Shown in pieces: positions 11,831-24,600 of a DNA stretch of 64,000 bases. Below the pieces are notes generated by a model, which was given only the letters and a program-made list of their open reading frames with translations, was not told the origin of the DNA and ran no database searches. The position numbers were made by a program, and so were the translations under genes. This stretch comes from Polytrichum commune (lineage: Eukaryota; Streptophyta; Polytrichopsida; Polytrichales; Polytrichaceae), in the NCBI GenBank assembly GCA_950295325.1, contig OX485805.1, positions 35,949,501 through 36,013,500 of the forward strand, written 5' to 3'. Position 1 is the stretch's first letter, and the number at the start of each line of letters is the position of its first letter.

Positions 11831-12594
11831 GGGGCCATTCACGGTTGGGGTACTACTTTTGGGTGTCTAACGGTTTAAGGACTTTTTTTGATAACTTCAC
11901 ATACTTGATATAATTGGATTTGTATTGTGGAGCATATTTTGTTTGGACCATACCTACATTTCATCCTCCATATTGAGTACAATGACAAAGTTAATTTAGA
12001 AGGAATAGGGTCATTTATGATATCCATTTGATTCCTTACAGGACATTCAGGAGTGTTGTCTTACTTCCTGACCTTAGGATCAAGGAACGAAAAGGACAAC
12101 AAGAATTAATCGAAATGATCCCAATTTTTTTCCTCACAATTATCATTCAAGTGTGTACCAATAGAACCAAATATGTATTGAATAGCAATTGCCCAACTTT
12201 ACATGTGGCACCAAACATGTCCAAATATACATATACTCACGGCCACACGTAAAAGGAACGTCTAGTATTAGAATTGGACAAAAAAATTTATATGAATGGA
12301 CACATGACACTTTTACCAAGGTACCAAGATACATAACAAGAAATAATTGACCACCAATGCACACCTAAATAGCAAAAAAATGCCACTGATGTGGCCTAGG
12401 GTTTAGGGTTTAGGGTTTAGGGTGATTATTAAATAATAATAAAAATCTTTCTTGATAAAGCTTATGAACTATCTACTTATTTATGTAAAATTTATTGATC
12501 AAATAATAGTAAATCATGATAAAAACCAAGATCAATGCGACAAAGTGCTTAAGTCCTTTGTCCCAAAAGTAGTACCCCAACAGTGAATGGCCCC
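11831..12594. mobile_element. 764-bp TIR element with telomere-like repeat
   Basis: A non-coding DNA transposon inside the RLP intron. Its ends are inverted repeats of about 33 bp with one mismatch, starting GGGGCCATTCAC and running into GTTGGGGTACTACTTTTGGG (11831-11863 against 12562-12594). A 4-bp direct ATTA flanks both ends. The interior has no convincing ORF but holds 3.5 copies of TTTAGGG (12398-12423). The superfamily is uncertain because the flanking direct repeat is short. Confidence 0.8.
12398..12423 (+). repeat. Interstitial plant telomere repeat (TTTAGGG)
   Basis: Three and a half tandem copies of the Arabidopsis-type telomere heptamer, inside the 764-bp TIR element. A shorter degenerate run (AGGGTTTAGGGTTCAGGG) occurs near 17258 inside another transposon. 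Confidence 0.9.
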
Positions 12595-13084
12595 ATTAGG
12601 ACAATTCTTTTACCCATATTTTATCAAATCATAGTTGCTTCTTGAATTGAAATGTTTTGAATATTCTTTCTTAAAAAGAGAGAGAGAGAAAGGGGGTGGG
12701 GGTGTCTACTCTTCAAAGGGTCTTGAGAGTAAATGATGAAAAAGTAGGGTATGTATGTGGTTTGTCAAAGCCTTGTAAGTTGTATGCACTTCATGTAATC
12801 AAGAGCTATGATTGTGATTCATAATATTGCTAAATGATATGCTCCCTCAAGCTTTCCAAATAAAGGAGATTTTGTGTTCCATGGGGACCTTGCCTTGACA
12901 TGAAAACTTAGGCTATTGTTTTTTGAAAATTACAACATGTTTATTTCCGAGCATTGACCATATTACTCTCCTACCCAAAGTGAGGGAACATGAGACTTAG
13001 GAATGTCATCCACAAATTTATTATATAAGATAATTTGAAAATGAATACTCAAACTAATCATGAAATCTTTTTCTATAACAATTG

Positions 13085-13181
13085 ATGAGGTAAATATGAT
13101 ATTTACATGGAGATGTATATGGGATACTCCCAACACAAAATGTGCCTCAATTTCATTGTATTTTTTTAGTATAATTGGCAT
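13085..13181 (-). pseudogene. LINE C-terminal fragment (decayed)
   Basis: A short minus-strand stretch reading NEIEAHFVLGVSHIHL, which resembles VENEAHFVLECPLLN in the LINE fragment at 41341-41420. The nucleotide sequences also correspond (both contain a 'cacaaa.tgtgcctcatttt'-like core). It is a small relic in the intron upstream of exon E. Confidence 0.45.
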
Positions 13182-13272
13182 AATCTTAAAATGTTTTCTT
13201 TGGAGAATGCATCTTCCGTATATTTTGCTAGTTTGATTCTATTATTTACTTGTTTGCATAAATATTGGACAG

Positions 13273-13416
13273 GTTATATTCTTCCAAGCTTAGGCAACCT
13301 CCAAAACCTGATGAGTTTGCAACTTGGTAACAACTTCTTGATGGGTCCCATACCCACAACATTGGGTAACTTGACAAACCTTCTATATCTAGGGTTATCC
13401 ACCAACAACCTTACAG
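13273..13416 (+). CDS. LRR exon E of RLP gene (two LRRs)
   Basis: A 144-bp exon with acceptor CAG ending at 13272 and donor GTAAAC after 13416, phase 1 at both ends. It encodes (G)[19 protein letters not shown]- followed by a second LRR ending in TNNLTG. It is single copy in the window and diverged from A-D, so it belongs to the original, non-amplified part of the gene. Confidence 0.85.
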
Positions 13417-14923
13417 GTAAACTTGTCTTAAACAATTGAGTTTTGAGATTAGCCATGATTCTCAATTTGGAATTTTCTTGGATTCATGAATGTGATATGA
13501 GATTTTAGCATCAACCTATTATGTTTTATGATTTTCCATATTGTTATGATTTTTCAAGGTCAAAAAGTGTTGAAGCCATAAAATAACATGGGTCCCCTCC
13601 CAATTGTGTTGTTTGTTGAGCCTAAAATAGTATGCAAATTTCAAGCACCTAATACAATGTCTTTGAGCACTTGTCTTTTTGGTGTCCAATCCACACCTAA
13701 CCACACACCCCTCAAATACAAGTATTTGATTAGGATAAGTAATTGAATTAGGCGCAAACTTGCATTAAATGTTTAAACAAAGTCGTCGCGAGTAGTGTCC
13801 ATAACAAGTACAAGTTCCAAACTACTCCAAATTCAACTAAACTTATTTAGTATTTGATTTGAAATCCATTGGGGAAAATGAATTATGAAGCTTGATATAT
13901 TTAGACCTATAGCTACACCTTTCACACCTACTACTATGGCCCACTATAATATTGACATACCATGATAATTAAGGCCGATGCATCTTATCCTAACACACGC
14001 CATTTTTGAGTCCATAATATTGTCTGCTCAGATCTACAAAATATGAAATACAAATATTCCACATGAACATGAATTATTATGGACTTAAAATATGAGATCA
14101 ATAGAAGATAAAGATTATAAAAAATTACTAATAGTTGTAGAAAATTTTAGCATTTTTTATTCCAATAATAATTTTAATCACTTTATAAGCCATCCTAATT
14201 CTCAATCCACATAAAATACGCTGGGCCATGAAAATTTCTTTGACTCTCATTTTACGACATTATGTCATTAACATCATATCTATTGCTATGAAATCCATAG
14301 ACATTTGTGGATTTTATCATTTTTGTTTGGGTGTGATGCTTATGTTAAGCAAATGGGACTATTAGTGTTCCCATTATGAAGTAGAAAAAGAACATTGATG
14401 TAACCAAGTCGTGTGGCCTTCTCCAAGTAGACCTAGTGTATTTTAGGATGGTCATAATCAAATCTTCATTTTGCAAGCTTTGTGACATTGATATTTTAAA
14501 CTCCAAAAGAGGTGGAAAGTTGATCCATAAGTACTATTAACTAGGGAAAAATATGCAATAGATTCTTGACAACATCAACATTTCTTCTAGGCTTCTCAAT
14601 AGAAATGCATTTGGCTTATGAACGAACAAAAACCCTTTTCATACATTTTATGCATTGATGACTCTCATTTAAGACACTAGAGTTATTCTTTATTGAAACC
14701 TAAGTTTCAGTGGGGAGTTGGTTGTTTTGCATATAAAACTCTTCATGTTCCGTAACTCTCTAGTACATGCTTGGAGTTGGTGTAGAGGTTGAATCAAAAA
14801 CATTCTATATCGGTTCATTGAAGGACGACTCATTTTAGCACCTCCTGACATGTCGTCCATTTACTTTCTTCCAATTAATTTTATACTCAAGTTTGATAAT
14901 TGATTATGTATTTTTTTCTACAG

Positions 14924-16554
14924 GTGTTATTCCAGAAACACTTGGATCACTCAACAAACTAACAAAAATGGACTTGAGCAACAACGACTTCAGTATTGAT
15001 AAGAATACAATCCTTTCCTCGTTTTGCAACCTTACTAGTCTTACCTATTTAAGGTTGACTGGATCTAACTTGAGTGGGAGCATCCCTACATGCCTTGGAA
15101 ACTTTCCGTTTCAGACCTTAGATCTTTCATTCAACAACTTAACCGGTCCCATTCCTCCTTTATCAAATCCTCCACCAGATTATACTGATCAGACAGTAAT
15201 CCTATCAAACAATTGCCTTACAGGCCCTATCCCCAACGAATTTGGCAATCTCAGCAATATGAGCCACTTGGATCTAAGTGGAAATCGTCTATCGGGAATG
15301 ATACCAGATTTCATTTTTCAATGGCAACTATTAGATTATCTAGACCTATCAAATAACATGTTCACAGGCGAATTTCCCTTGGCATCACCTAGAAACTACA
15401 ACTCATACTCTGTGTCTTACTTGGATATATCACATAACTACCTCAATAGTAGTGTCTCATTGTTTCTATCCAATCTTTATAGCACACATTGGGGCAAGGG
15501 ATTACAAACACTCCGGATAGGGGGGAACCTTTTTTATGGGCCACTTCAACTAGACTTTAGCCTATTTGAGTTTTTAAATTATTTTTCAGCAACACGCAAC
15601 CAAATTATAGGACCTATTCCCCTAGATTTTGGAACCAAAAATTCAAGTATTGTCCTAATTGACCTTAGTCATAACCAACTTACTGGGGACATCCGTTCAG
15701 GACTAGAGCCGCAAGTTGCAGCTAACACCCTTAGTGCTCTACGTGTTTTGACCCTTGCACATAACAAGTTGATAGGCCCAATTCCTCTATGGATTACGAG
15801 GCTCAAAAGCCTTCAAGTGCTAGACTTGTCATTCAATATCCTCATGGGTTCAATCCCTCTGGACCTTCATTCTTTGTTGGGTTACAAAGTTTTATCCTCA
15901 AAGCTAGGTGGCTTGAATGAGTTCACCTTGGTTCAAACTGTCGACCTTACAACACAAAAATATACCTATATTCTTCTAACTACCACATACATGGATTTGT
16001 CCTCCAATGCTCTCACAGGTGACATTCCTCCAAGCATCGTGCAATTGAGCGGATTGTTGTACTTATATTTGTCCAACAACAAACTCACCGGCAATATTCC
16101 TACAACCTTAGGAAACCTTTCACAATTGGAAAGACTTGATATCTCTCGCAATAATCTCACTGGGGAGATTCCTTCCAATTTGAGAAGTTTATCGTATCTT
16201 CAAATCTTCAATGTGTCTTTCAACAATCTAAGCGGACCAATACCTACAGGTGGCCAATTTCTGGGGTTTTCAAACACTTCTTACCTTCCGGGCAACGATG
16301 GGCTTTGCGGAGAGGTGATCCACCGAATGTGCAACTCGACACCACAAGCTCCAAAGCCACATGTCTTGAAGGAGGCGGTTTCTTATGAAGACATCATCTC
16401 CTTGCCGGGCTTTCTAATTGGTGTTGGAGTTGGATTCTTTTTGGTGGCATTTTTCTTGTTGTATTGGCGACATCGTCAGGGTGTATATTTAAGCAACGCA
16501 AGGCACAACAAGCCTGTCAAACGGCGATATGGAGCCTTTAAATACCCTTCTTGA
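14924..16554 (+). CDS. LRR receptor-like protein, C-terminal exon
   Basis: Terminal exon of a cell-surface LRR receptor-like protein. The open frame runs back to 14893, but the acceptor CAG at 14921-14923 and the phase shared with the upstream exons make 14924 the exon start. It ends at TGA 16552-16554, giving about 543 residues. In order: about 15 LRRs of the LxxLxLxxNxLxGxIP type; a short non-LRR island near 15865-15985 (LLGYKVLSSKL...LTTQKYTY) before the last four LRRs, as is typical of plant RLPs; a C-terminal cap with GNDGLCGE and a further Cys; an acidic/polar linker; one transmembrane helix at about 16396-16468 (LPGFLIGVGVGFFLVAFFLL); and a short basic tail (WRHR...KRRYGAFKYPS). No kinase domain follows, so it would need a co-receptor such as a SOBIR1/BAK1-type kinase (inference). 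Many NxS/T sites fit an extracellular glycoprotein. The signal peptide and first exons lie upstream of the window. Confidence 0.92.
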
Positions 16555-16946
16555 TGGAAATTTTTAGTCTATACCCTTTTCCCCCCTAAGAATTGAGAAT
16601 TGATTGGTGTGTTGTACCAAATATATTTCTTCATCTAGTATGTTTGTTAGCTCATGAATTGGTATTATTACAATCGTGGAGCAATCACATGACTTACCTT
16701 CATTTGTAAGTACCTAACATGATTGTGAAAGTAACTCTTCTGATTTGGTCACTTCAAGTTTTTGTTAGATATCTTTTAGAGAATTGTTGTTGTAGATGTT
16801 ATACACCCAAACAGAAGTCGTATGTTCAACTCACACATGTGATTGTGGAACTCTCTCTCTCACTTTGGTAATTGAATCTAAATGATACATTTAGTTTCAT
16901 TTATTTATTGCCCAGCCATCCCTCCAAATAATTTTACTACCATCTT
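16555..16946. other. 3' flank of RLP gene
   Basis: AT-rich sequence after the stop codon, presumably 3' UTR and downstream DNA. I cannot identify a definite polyadenylation signal. Confidence 0.4.
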
Positions 16947-16954
16947 CTTTGTGG

Positions 16955-18267
16955 CTCGGGGGGGGGCACTCCCTTGTATATTTTGCATACACCTGCGATA
17001 ATGACCTATTAAAATGGGGGCTATTTACCTATGAGAAAGGATTATAAGGGATGCTAATTTTTGAAATAATGGTAAATTGTTGTGATTATTTGTACCCTAT
17101 TGGTAATTATAAATTCTTGGATGGTTGATTTTATGGTACCCTATATTACTTATATGTAATTTTTTTCCCCTGATTGCCCTCATTCCTTAAAGTGTATGAT
17201 ACATTAGAATTCTCGTTAGAAGCACGTGTACAGAGTAAGAGAAACAAACATTTACTAGGGTTTAGGGTTCAGGGTCACATTGAAGTCCGGGCAAAGCAAA
17301 ACACTAAACAATAACAACAAAAGATTGCAATTACATGTCATTAAGCAACACGAGCCAACAAATAAAAGTTGTGTTGGATAACACAGTTAGAAACCTTGAG
17401 GTTTTAGGGAACATGCCAACCACATGTGTCTCAAAGTCACATTTACAAGGTTTGCAGAAGCCCTACAATTGATGCCTTGATCTTCCAATCCTACACATTG
17501 GAGGAAAATCCCACACCATGCAAGCAAAATCCACCTAAACTAGCTAGGCTACCATTTACACATGTGGGAGATATGAGGATACTCGAACTGAAATGACTAC
17601 TACAGATTTCAAGGTATACTAATGATCATTAAGCCTTTTTTCCAAATTATATCTCCACATGTGTGAGATAGTACAAATTTAGCATGTTTTATTTTTTATT
17701 TGAAATGAACTCACTCAATGAGTTTGCATCTACCTCATCTAAGGTGTAGATTTTGCTAGTTGATTCATACACTAGAGACACAGTTGAGATAATAGCATCC
17801 ACATCAACCCACACACAGTCACTCTCAACATACTTATATTTGTTGAGACCCGGCTATTTTTTGAACCAATGGAGGTAAGCCATAGCAGTTGGGAAGAACG
17901 TTTCTCTATTTCCGTTCTGGACTGCACGTTTCATCAAGTCAATGGGTTGCCAACAATTGCCCCACTTAGTACCAACCTTCACCCTTATCTTTTGAACCCT
18001 TCCTATATAGAACATGCCATATTTTGGTGGCAAAGTATTTAATTTTTGAAACTATCGCTTTTTCTCCATGCTATTTTATATGTACCACTTAGGTAATTTA
18101 ATCATGTTTTGTCAAATGCTATATTACATATAATCATGTTTCACAATCCCAGAGCACCCTATACTACATCTAATAATTTTACAAATTTTACGCCAAATTT
18201 TTATACAAGACCCTATATTTTATCGCACGTAGTTCCTACGTTTTTCGCCAGTGCCCCCCCCCCCGAG
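16955..18267. mobile_element. TIR transposon 'A', 8-bp TSD, CTCGGGGGG ends
   Basis: A 1313-bp DNA transposon flanked by a perfect 8-bp duplication CTTTGTGG (16947-16954 and 18268-18275). The left end reads CTCGGGGGGGGGCACT and the right end mirrors it with CAGTG followed by a C-run and GAG. An 8-bp TSD is typical of hAT, and also of KDZ and P-like elements; the TIR is not a classic hAT CAGGG. Inside, on the minus strand, is a C-terminal protein fragment (17689-18057). A related 287-bp element lies at 56553-56839. Confidence 0.9.
17689..18057 (-). pseudogene. Transposon A protein fragment (GRV/PIDLM family)
   Basis: Minus-strand frame reading KYGMFYIGRVQKIRVKVG, then a stretch containing PIDLMKR, then AMAYLHWFKK, an in-frame TAG at 17854-17856, and continuing as YKYVESDCVWVDVDAIIS to a stop at 17689-17691. 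It aligns along its length with the 213-residue ORF at 35562-36203 in element B1: GRV-x-K/R-hR-x-K-x-G, PIDLM, W-x3-K, V-D-h-x2-II. The N-terminal part is missing; the element is internally deleted and the gene is dead. The function is unknown to me; it is probably the C-terminal region of the element's transposase or an accessory protein. Confidence 0.7.
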
Positions 18268-18275
18268 CTTTGTGG

Positions 18276-21200
18276 TGAGTATCTTAACATGTCAACCTAC
18301 TATGCTTGGAAAGGACTTTGGAAACAAATGCGTTTTTGAAGCAATTGACCAAAAAATTGAAGGTATTTGCGACTTTGATTGCAGTCAAGATAAGTTCAAA
18401 ATTACACTTTAAAAATAGGGTTAATGATGATGAGGATTGTTGAGACTTAGACTAAATCAGAGTGGTTGCAATTTGGAACTGACATACAAGAAAATATTGT
18501 AAAGGGAGAATCATATAGTGGGAAGAAAACATCATAATATGTCTTCTCCAATTCATTTTAAAAATGTTTTCCTTCAAAAAAAAATGACAAAAATCGCTAG
18601 GTAAACTAAAACCATTTCAAATTTTGTTAGATGGGCTAGTATCATAAGTTTCACAAGTTGTTGAAAAGAGAAAAATATGTCTCCACCCTTCTTACTTTCT
18701 TCAAACAATGAAGAGATAACTTTGGGCCCCCAAACAAGATATAACCCCTAAAGCATGCCAGGAAGTTTGACCTCATAACACTAGGTCGATGAACATGGAG
18801 AACTAATCACTAGTTACAGACAAAACTGGTAGAGTTTGAGAAATAACTAGTCGAAGTTCAAAACATTCAGGAAAATTACCCATCCTTTTAGAAGAAATCT
18901 ATGAAACATACCTCAAATTAAGAAAAGCAAAACCGAAAGATCGCAACATGTAACCAGTTGGACTTGAAAACATTACGATCTCCACCAATTATGCCCAAAA
19001 ATCTCGCTAGACACTGATTCTCTCAATTCACCTAAGTATTGTTTGTAGTATTAGTCACATTCTAACACATGTCCACTTAATGATAGAGGCTAGCTATTAC
19101 CATCACAATTTATCTTTAAGGCAACGATGTGAGGTCACGCTTGTACATGGGATGCATTATGAGTTGAGGCTGTGCATGAATTGGCATTTACATCCTAGAT
19201 GGAGGTTATAATTTCACTCTAAGGATGTAAATCCAGTTGCATGATTAGTGGCCTTGTTTTAAAGACTTAGTTTGGAAAGGGCTTCGAAAAGAGAGCTATA
19301 GAGAATCAATTTTAGGCAACATCCATCAGCTTTATTTGTAAGTTTCAAATGCAAAAATGTACGTATGTTGAGAACATGATTGGTTTTTAAACATAGTAAG
19401 GTAAGAATATCGTAGTTTTTCCTAGGAAAAAACATTTTTGAAAAGAACTCGCATAAGCTTTTTAGCTTGTTTGGCATTTATTAGGGATTGTGACATTCTC
19501 ATAAATAAACACTCAATGAGTCTTTCTTTGGACCCGATGTGGTTGTGCACCATTCACACACCTGACCCACACATCACACAAAGACAAATGTTAACATACG
19601 TAAGTTAAGCTTTAGAGGTTGTATTGTGATCTTCTCAACATTGTCCGAAATTTCCCACTCCAATTCAGTAGCTCAATAAATAGAATCATCACTTCTTAGT
19701 GTATATCTTACCGTTCATTTAGCATCTTTGTGAAGTTATTATTGTTCATACATTTTTGCAATTGTCCACATGTCCGAATTCAAAAGATTACAACAGAAGT
19801 GTGTACATTTGTATCATAGGAACAATTTTGCCGAGATGAAAACGTCCGCCTCAGTCTTTAGGGGTTAAAGTTAGTTGGGTTGAGTCAATCCACGCATAAA
19901 CAAATTGACATACAATTCACTACTAGCATACAGGTCATGTGTTAGGGTCATCACAACTAAGCTTGGACATTGCAACTGGGATAATTATAAACAATTCTAG
20001 ATTGCACAACTCTCACTGACAATGAACATTTCATAATGTGCATCACATAAACTCAGTTGCCATGAACAACTAGCAAGAAGCTTGATGCAGTTGCTTACAA
20101 TGCCATGGTATGATGGCTAGTTACAATGTCATGTTCAGTTCATTCTTTATGGACTCGTATTTGCAAAAATGCATGTGTCCATTGCAACCAAAACTTTGTC
20201 CATATGTGTCAAGCATGTTAGGAAAATGTCAATGTAGTTAAACATCTCCCAACCTCAAGTTCCGAAGGAAGCAAGTGTACCTCTTCAGGTGCAAATTGCG
20301 ACATCACATACAATCTCATGTAATAAACACCCCATACAATGCACTTGATATTTATGCAGCGCAAAATTTTGCAAAGAAGCCGTTGGTCACAAAAATGAAA
20401 ATTTACACAAAGAACATGCCCCTACAGAGTCAAATGAATAGGAGGAAACACATATACTGTGTTGGTAGTCAAGAAGGTGGGAGAAAATACACATAAAATG
20501 TTTTCTTATTCTTATGAGGCAAGGCAACCCTGTATAATTGAAATACACAATAAGGCTTGCACATTCAAATGGATTCCCAAAGCTAAATTGAGAAGAAGGC
20601 GGTATTTTCTTAAACTACTTTGATGTCCACAACTTTTGGACCTTGTAAAGCAACAAAATTACACCACACATGTGCTCAAATGAATGTAGACCCTTCCATA
20701 CACGAGGCCTTGTGCCGCATATTACATCCCTTCTCTACAACTTGTAGCCAACCTCAGCGTCACATGACATTTCCTTGGCATCGCAGTCATGGTCATTTGC
20801 AAAGTCCAATTCCCCTATCAACCATGCACCTTCCCATTTGGATTTCACATTTGAATTTCCCATTTGAATTTCACATTTGCTTCACACAACTCTCACCCTC
20901 AAAGCACCATTTCTTGCACATTCATGCAACCTCGAATATATTCATCATTGATCAAAGCAAACAATTTGTGAAACACATCTAAACACACAAGAATCAATGT
21001 TTGGCTCTTTACGATAGAATGAGGGACATGTTACAATACCAAAGAGAGCATTCCTATTATTTAAAATTGAACATGGATATGGGTTTTCTAATGAATGTGA
21101 CAACTTATACTCTAACTCACAAATTAGTCAACCCAAGTTCCTATTCCACTCACCATGATAAAGAAGATTTTTTTTTTAAATTTATTTATTTGCGTTGATT

Positions 21201-23400
21201 CCTATACAAATATTTATTCTCTAATGCCTTCATCTAAAAAGGAAGAATTTTTCTAGAATGATTGGATGTACAGTACATTGTTTGTGAGCACATTGTCCAA
21301 ACCCTCACAGAAGATCAACTCTCAAAACATAGGACTATGCTAAGAATATTGCATTCAAGATAATGTTGTCGGGCCCTCCAATACAAACATCACATGGAGG
21401 TTCTTGTAATTAATACTGCATAATATTTTGATACAATATTTTATAAGCTTTAATAAAATAACACAAGAATAGTGCACCTCAACCTACATCTTTGTAGACT
21501 GGAATCATCACCTACTAGTCTGACAACCAAAAACTACACATCAAACATCAAAGAGCCATGGGTTTTTTTTAACCACTTCAATCAACTCACAACCATTGTC
21601 TATAAATCCCAATCTTATGAAATTTCACCACTGGCGAAGAAAAGATTGATTTTAGAATAAAATATTTGACAAAACCCATGAAGAGCTCCAAATGCGACTT
21701 CCGAATGAAATCTTTATATTTCAACCCACCAACACAACTCAATTGATTACGACATCTCCAATCCATGTGAAATATTGGTTTTCAAAGCTAATTGAAATGT
21801 AAATCATGTACTATGCAAGAAATCATGCACTATGCAAGAAATCATGCCTTAGCTGAGATTATGAACATCATATCAATCATACTTATAATTGACAATGCAA
21901 CACCACATATACAACTCAATGTTTATCTCACCTCCTAGTACCATAGGTCAAAAAATTGCTTTTCTTTTTAATGCTTATGGCTGATGTAAGGTCCTCCCAC
22001 ATCATATGTATCGCATCCCCCATAGGCTTGCATAGGTTTAAGTGAAAGTGATTCAAAATTATATACTAACTTTGGATTTTGTGAAGGAAAAAATCATAAA
22101 CATTTTGAAAGCATATTGATCTACAAAGCAAAGTAATTTATGTTGACAAGATATTTTTCAAGAAAATTCTACATATTATAGAAAACGGTGCAAGTAGTAT
22201 GCAAGTAGACATATTGAACACATAATTGTCTAAAATTTGTTTAAAACATGATAAAATTACCTTAAATTGATGTCAATCTGCAATATTTTGTATTAATGCC
22301 CTCAAATTTATAACGAATTCAAAGAATGTGAAATAAAATCCAATTTCAAAATATTTAAAATCATGAAATCTACATCCGAAACTAAATTTAGCCATTACCT
22401 TTTGAGCAATACTTCGAATGATCAGTTTTGAAAATCTCATCTTGATATTCTATATTTAACTACCTGACACAACAATAGAAGACACCACAAAAAAAACCAA
22501 TGTAAACAATACTTTACTACTAATTTTAGGTGCTTGACCAAAGAAATTATGGTTTTAGTATACTGCAACATTTTTTCCGTATACTTGACCGTGCTTGCTC
22601 CGCTTTGTCCTAGTACTTGTTAGCATTAAATTTCATGGTGTTGCCATTATGTGCCCATGAGATACAAGTGAGGTAGACATGAGATTGGAAGAATTGAAGA
22701 CTTTGGTGGAAACTGCTATGCAAGTAGGTGATCACAAAAGCCTTTAGAAGCCAATGAGTAAGGTCAAAAACATGTAAAGTTAACCCTTGTGAGTGAATTT
22801 CCAAATTTGCGGGTTGCCACTATACTCCAATACATTGTTCCTGGAAGGAATATGGAATGGGAATTCATATCGTATTTCAAGGCACTATTTTTGGCTTCCT
22901 CTTCAAAGAATTTGCAAGCCTGACACACTTACAAATGCTTAGTGCATCAGAATTTAGACCCAATTGTGCATGTTTTAAGTGACTTTAGAACACGGTCCAC
23001 CCTTTGCAAAACCCTTGAAAGAGACCATTGAGTCACGGATTGACTTATTAAGTAATGTGGAGCTTTGAACAGAAGTTGGGAATAAAGTCATGAAAGCAAT
23101 CAATTAAGCTCCCGAGAACTCGTTCAGTCCATGTAAAGTGGAGAGTTACCACAAAACTAACAAGATCAATGAACAAGTTAAATGCAGAGTAGATGTATCA
23201 CTGGAAGAACATTGACAACAGTTCTACATCTCTTGCATTAAATTACTGGAGAAAGTTATGTTTAAAGACAAAATACAAAGTAGCATATGTTGAAGGTCTG
23301 CTGTCTAATTAAAGTGATCCGTGGTGTCTTTGTTGGATAGCACTAGGCGATTGTTCCTGTTATCAAATTTTGGTTTGAATGAGATTGTTGGTGAGGTGAG
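18276..23400. other. AT-rich intergenic DNA, no gene recognised
   Basis: About 5 kb without a supported gene. Open frames are short and show no family resemblance. The only recognisable structure is a diverged repeat at 18841-19012 shared with 44967-45140. Confidence 0.5.
18841..19012. repeat. Dispersed repeat R1, copy 1
   Basis: About 170 bp similar to 44967-45140 in the same orientation. Shared landmarks are AACTAGTYGAAGTTCAA, ATTTTAGA-like text, AACCGAAAGATC and CGGACTTG-like text. Its class is unknown; it is probably a piece of an old transposable element. Confidence 0.65.
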
Positions 23401-23539
23401 CTTCTCTGCAAGCATTCGTCCCGCGTTGTTGTTAATGTTGATGCCTGGTTTCAGTGCTGTTAATTTTGATGCCTGGTTGGAATAAGGTTGTCGTCGTTGC
23501 CATTGCTACCATGTGCATTGCTCTTGACATGACTCGCAT

Positions 23540-24600
23540 ATGCATATCTGCAAGGGGCGTGGTGGACGCGGTTCAAAGAGGAGTTCTTCTGGGGGAGGCG
23601 TTGGATTTGGTGGAGCGGACTCAAACATCGGTCTCATGGGCACTCCTTTCGCTGCAATGCTTGGCGGGTGCAATGCAGTACCTAGATATGCGTCTAGCTA
23701 CCACTACCCTGGTCATGTGCATGCCGAGTACATGCTTCCGCCAGGCACACCATCGAGAGGGCGGAATTCATCACCTTTGCCTTTCACCTTGCACGCCTCC
23801 ACAGGGCCAACGTCTGGCACTCCCCATCAGCACCCAATATTCATGGTCCCACAAGCAACTACCACGCAAATTGGAGCGCAACACATTCTTAATCCCATGC
23901 ACGCCGAAGCTGAGTACCTTTACACTTCGACCCATGGGTGGCACACCCGCAGTAATTCCCCCTCACACCCAAAACCCAGGCTTCGAGGTCCCAGCCACCC
24001 CCGGGGGGATCACGCAACATTCAGAAACCACGTGAACAGGCAATTGATTGATCTTGAGGTGAGGAAGTTGCTTACTCCATAACGCACGAAGGGCAAAAAG
24101 TAGGCGTTTGCGCAAGGATTTTGAGGAGCAGGTGTGGTGTGTTCAGGGAATTGGGGGTGCTCCCATAATTCGATTAAGCACCAATTCGGCAGGCGAGGTC
24201 TGTGAGTTGCGCACCAAATGGCACGCCGCAAGCAAAACCCTATTTGGCAGATATCTTCGGTTTAGTAGACAAAAGTTCGATGAACGAGACAAGAAACCGG
24301 TCCTGCATTATTGACACGGTGACCAATAAAATGTTCAGATACGAGCCGTATGCACAAAGAGATGATGCGGTAAAGGATTTCCTACAGTCGTACCTGAATA
24401 CTTCAAGACGTGGGCACAGGAAGTTTTGGGTTACGCACGGCCGGGTGCGACGACCAAAATCCCCACCTGAGCACGAGCCCCGGGGATTGGTATGAGGGTT
24501 GTCGATTTTGGAGAAGTGAGGAGGGGATGAAAGTCTTCGAGCGCATGACCGCAGTGCGGGCACGCGTGGGAAAGACTTCCCACGCCATTGAAGTAGCGCC
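23540..24600 (+). pseudogene. Ptta/En-Spm-like transposon ORF, N-terminal pieces
   Basis: GC-richer plus-strand sequence with gene-like frames broken by shifts. The first piece (about 23540-24082) is Gly/Ser/Arg-rich then Pro/His/Thr-rich, low complexity. The second (about 24090-24310) reads RKDFEEQVWCVQGIGG... and continues as ELRTKWHAASKTLFGRYL. The third (about 24460-24600) reads DWYEGCRFWRSEEGMKVFER then RARVGKTSH. The last resembles the W-x2-FW-S...TSH core of plant Ptta/En-Spm transposon proteins. No single frame spans the region, so I treat it as a decayed element. The assignment rests on remembered family pattern only. Confidence 0.42.

Noticed and set aside
14893-14923. Taking 14893 as the start of a complete intronless LRR protein
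   Set aside because: No signal peptide, the frame begins inside an intron-like T-rich tract ending in CAG, and the junction phase matches the upstream exons.
15966-16178. Minus-strand ORF opposite the RLP terminal exon
   Set aside because: A shadow of the LRR coding sequence on the other strand.
1-16554. Reading the regularly spaced repeats at the left end as a CRISPR-like or satellite array
   Set aside because: The repeats are kilobase-scale gene duplications with LRR exons and canonical splice sites.
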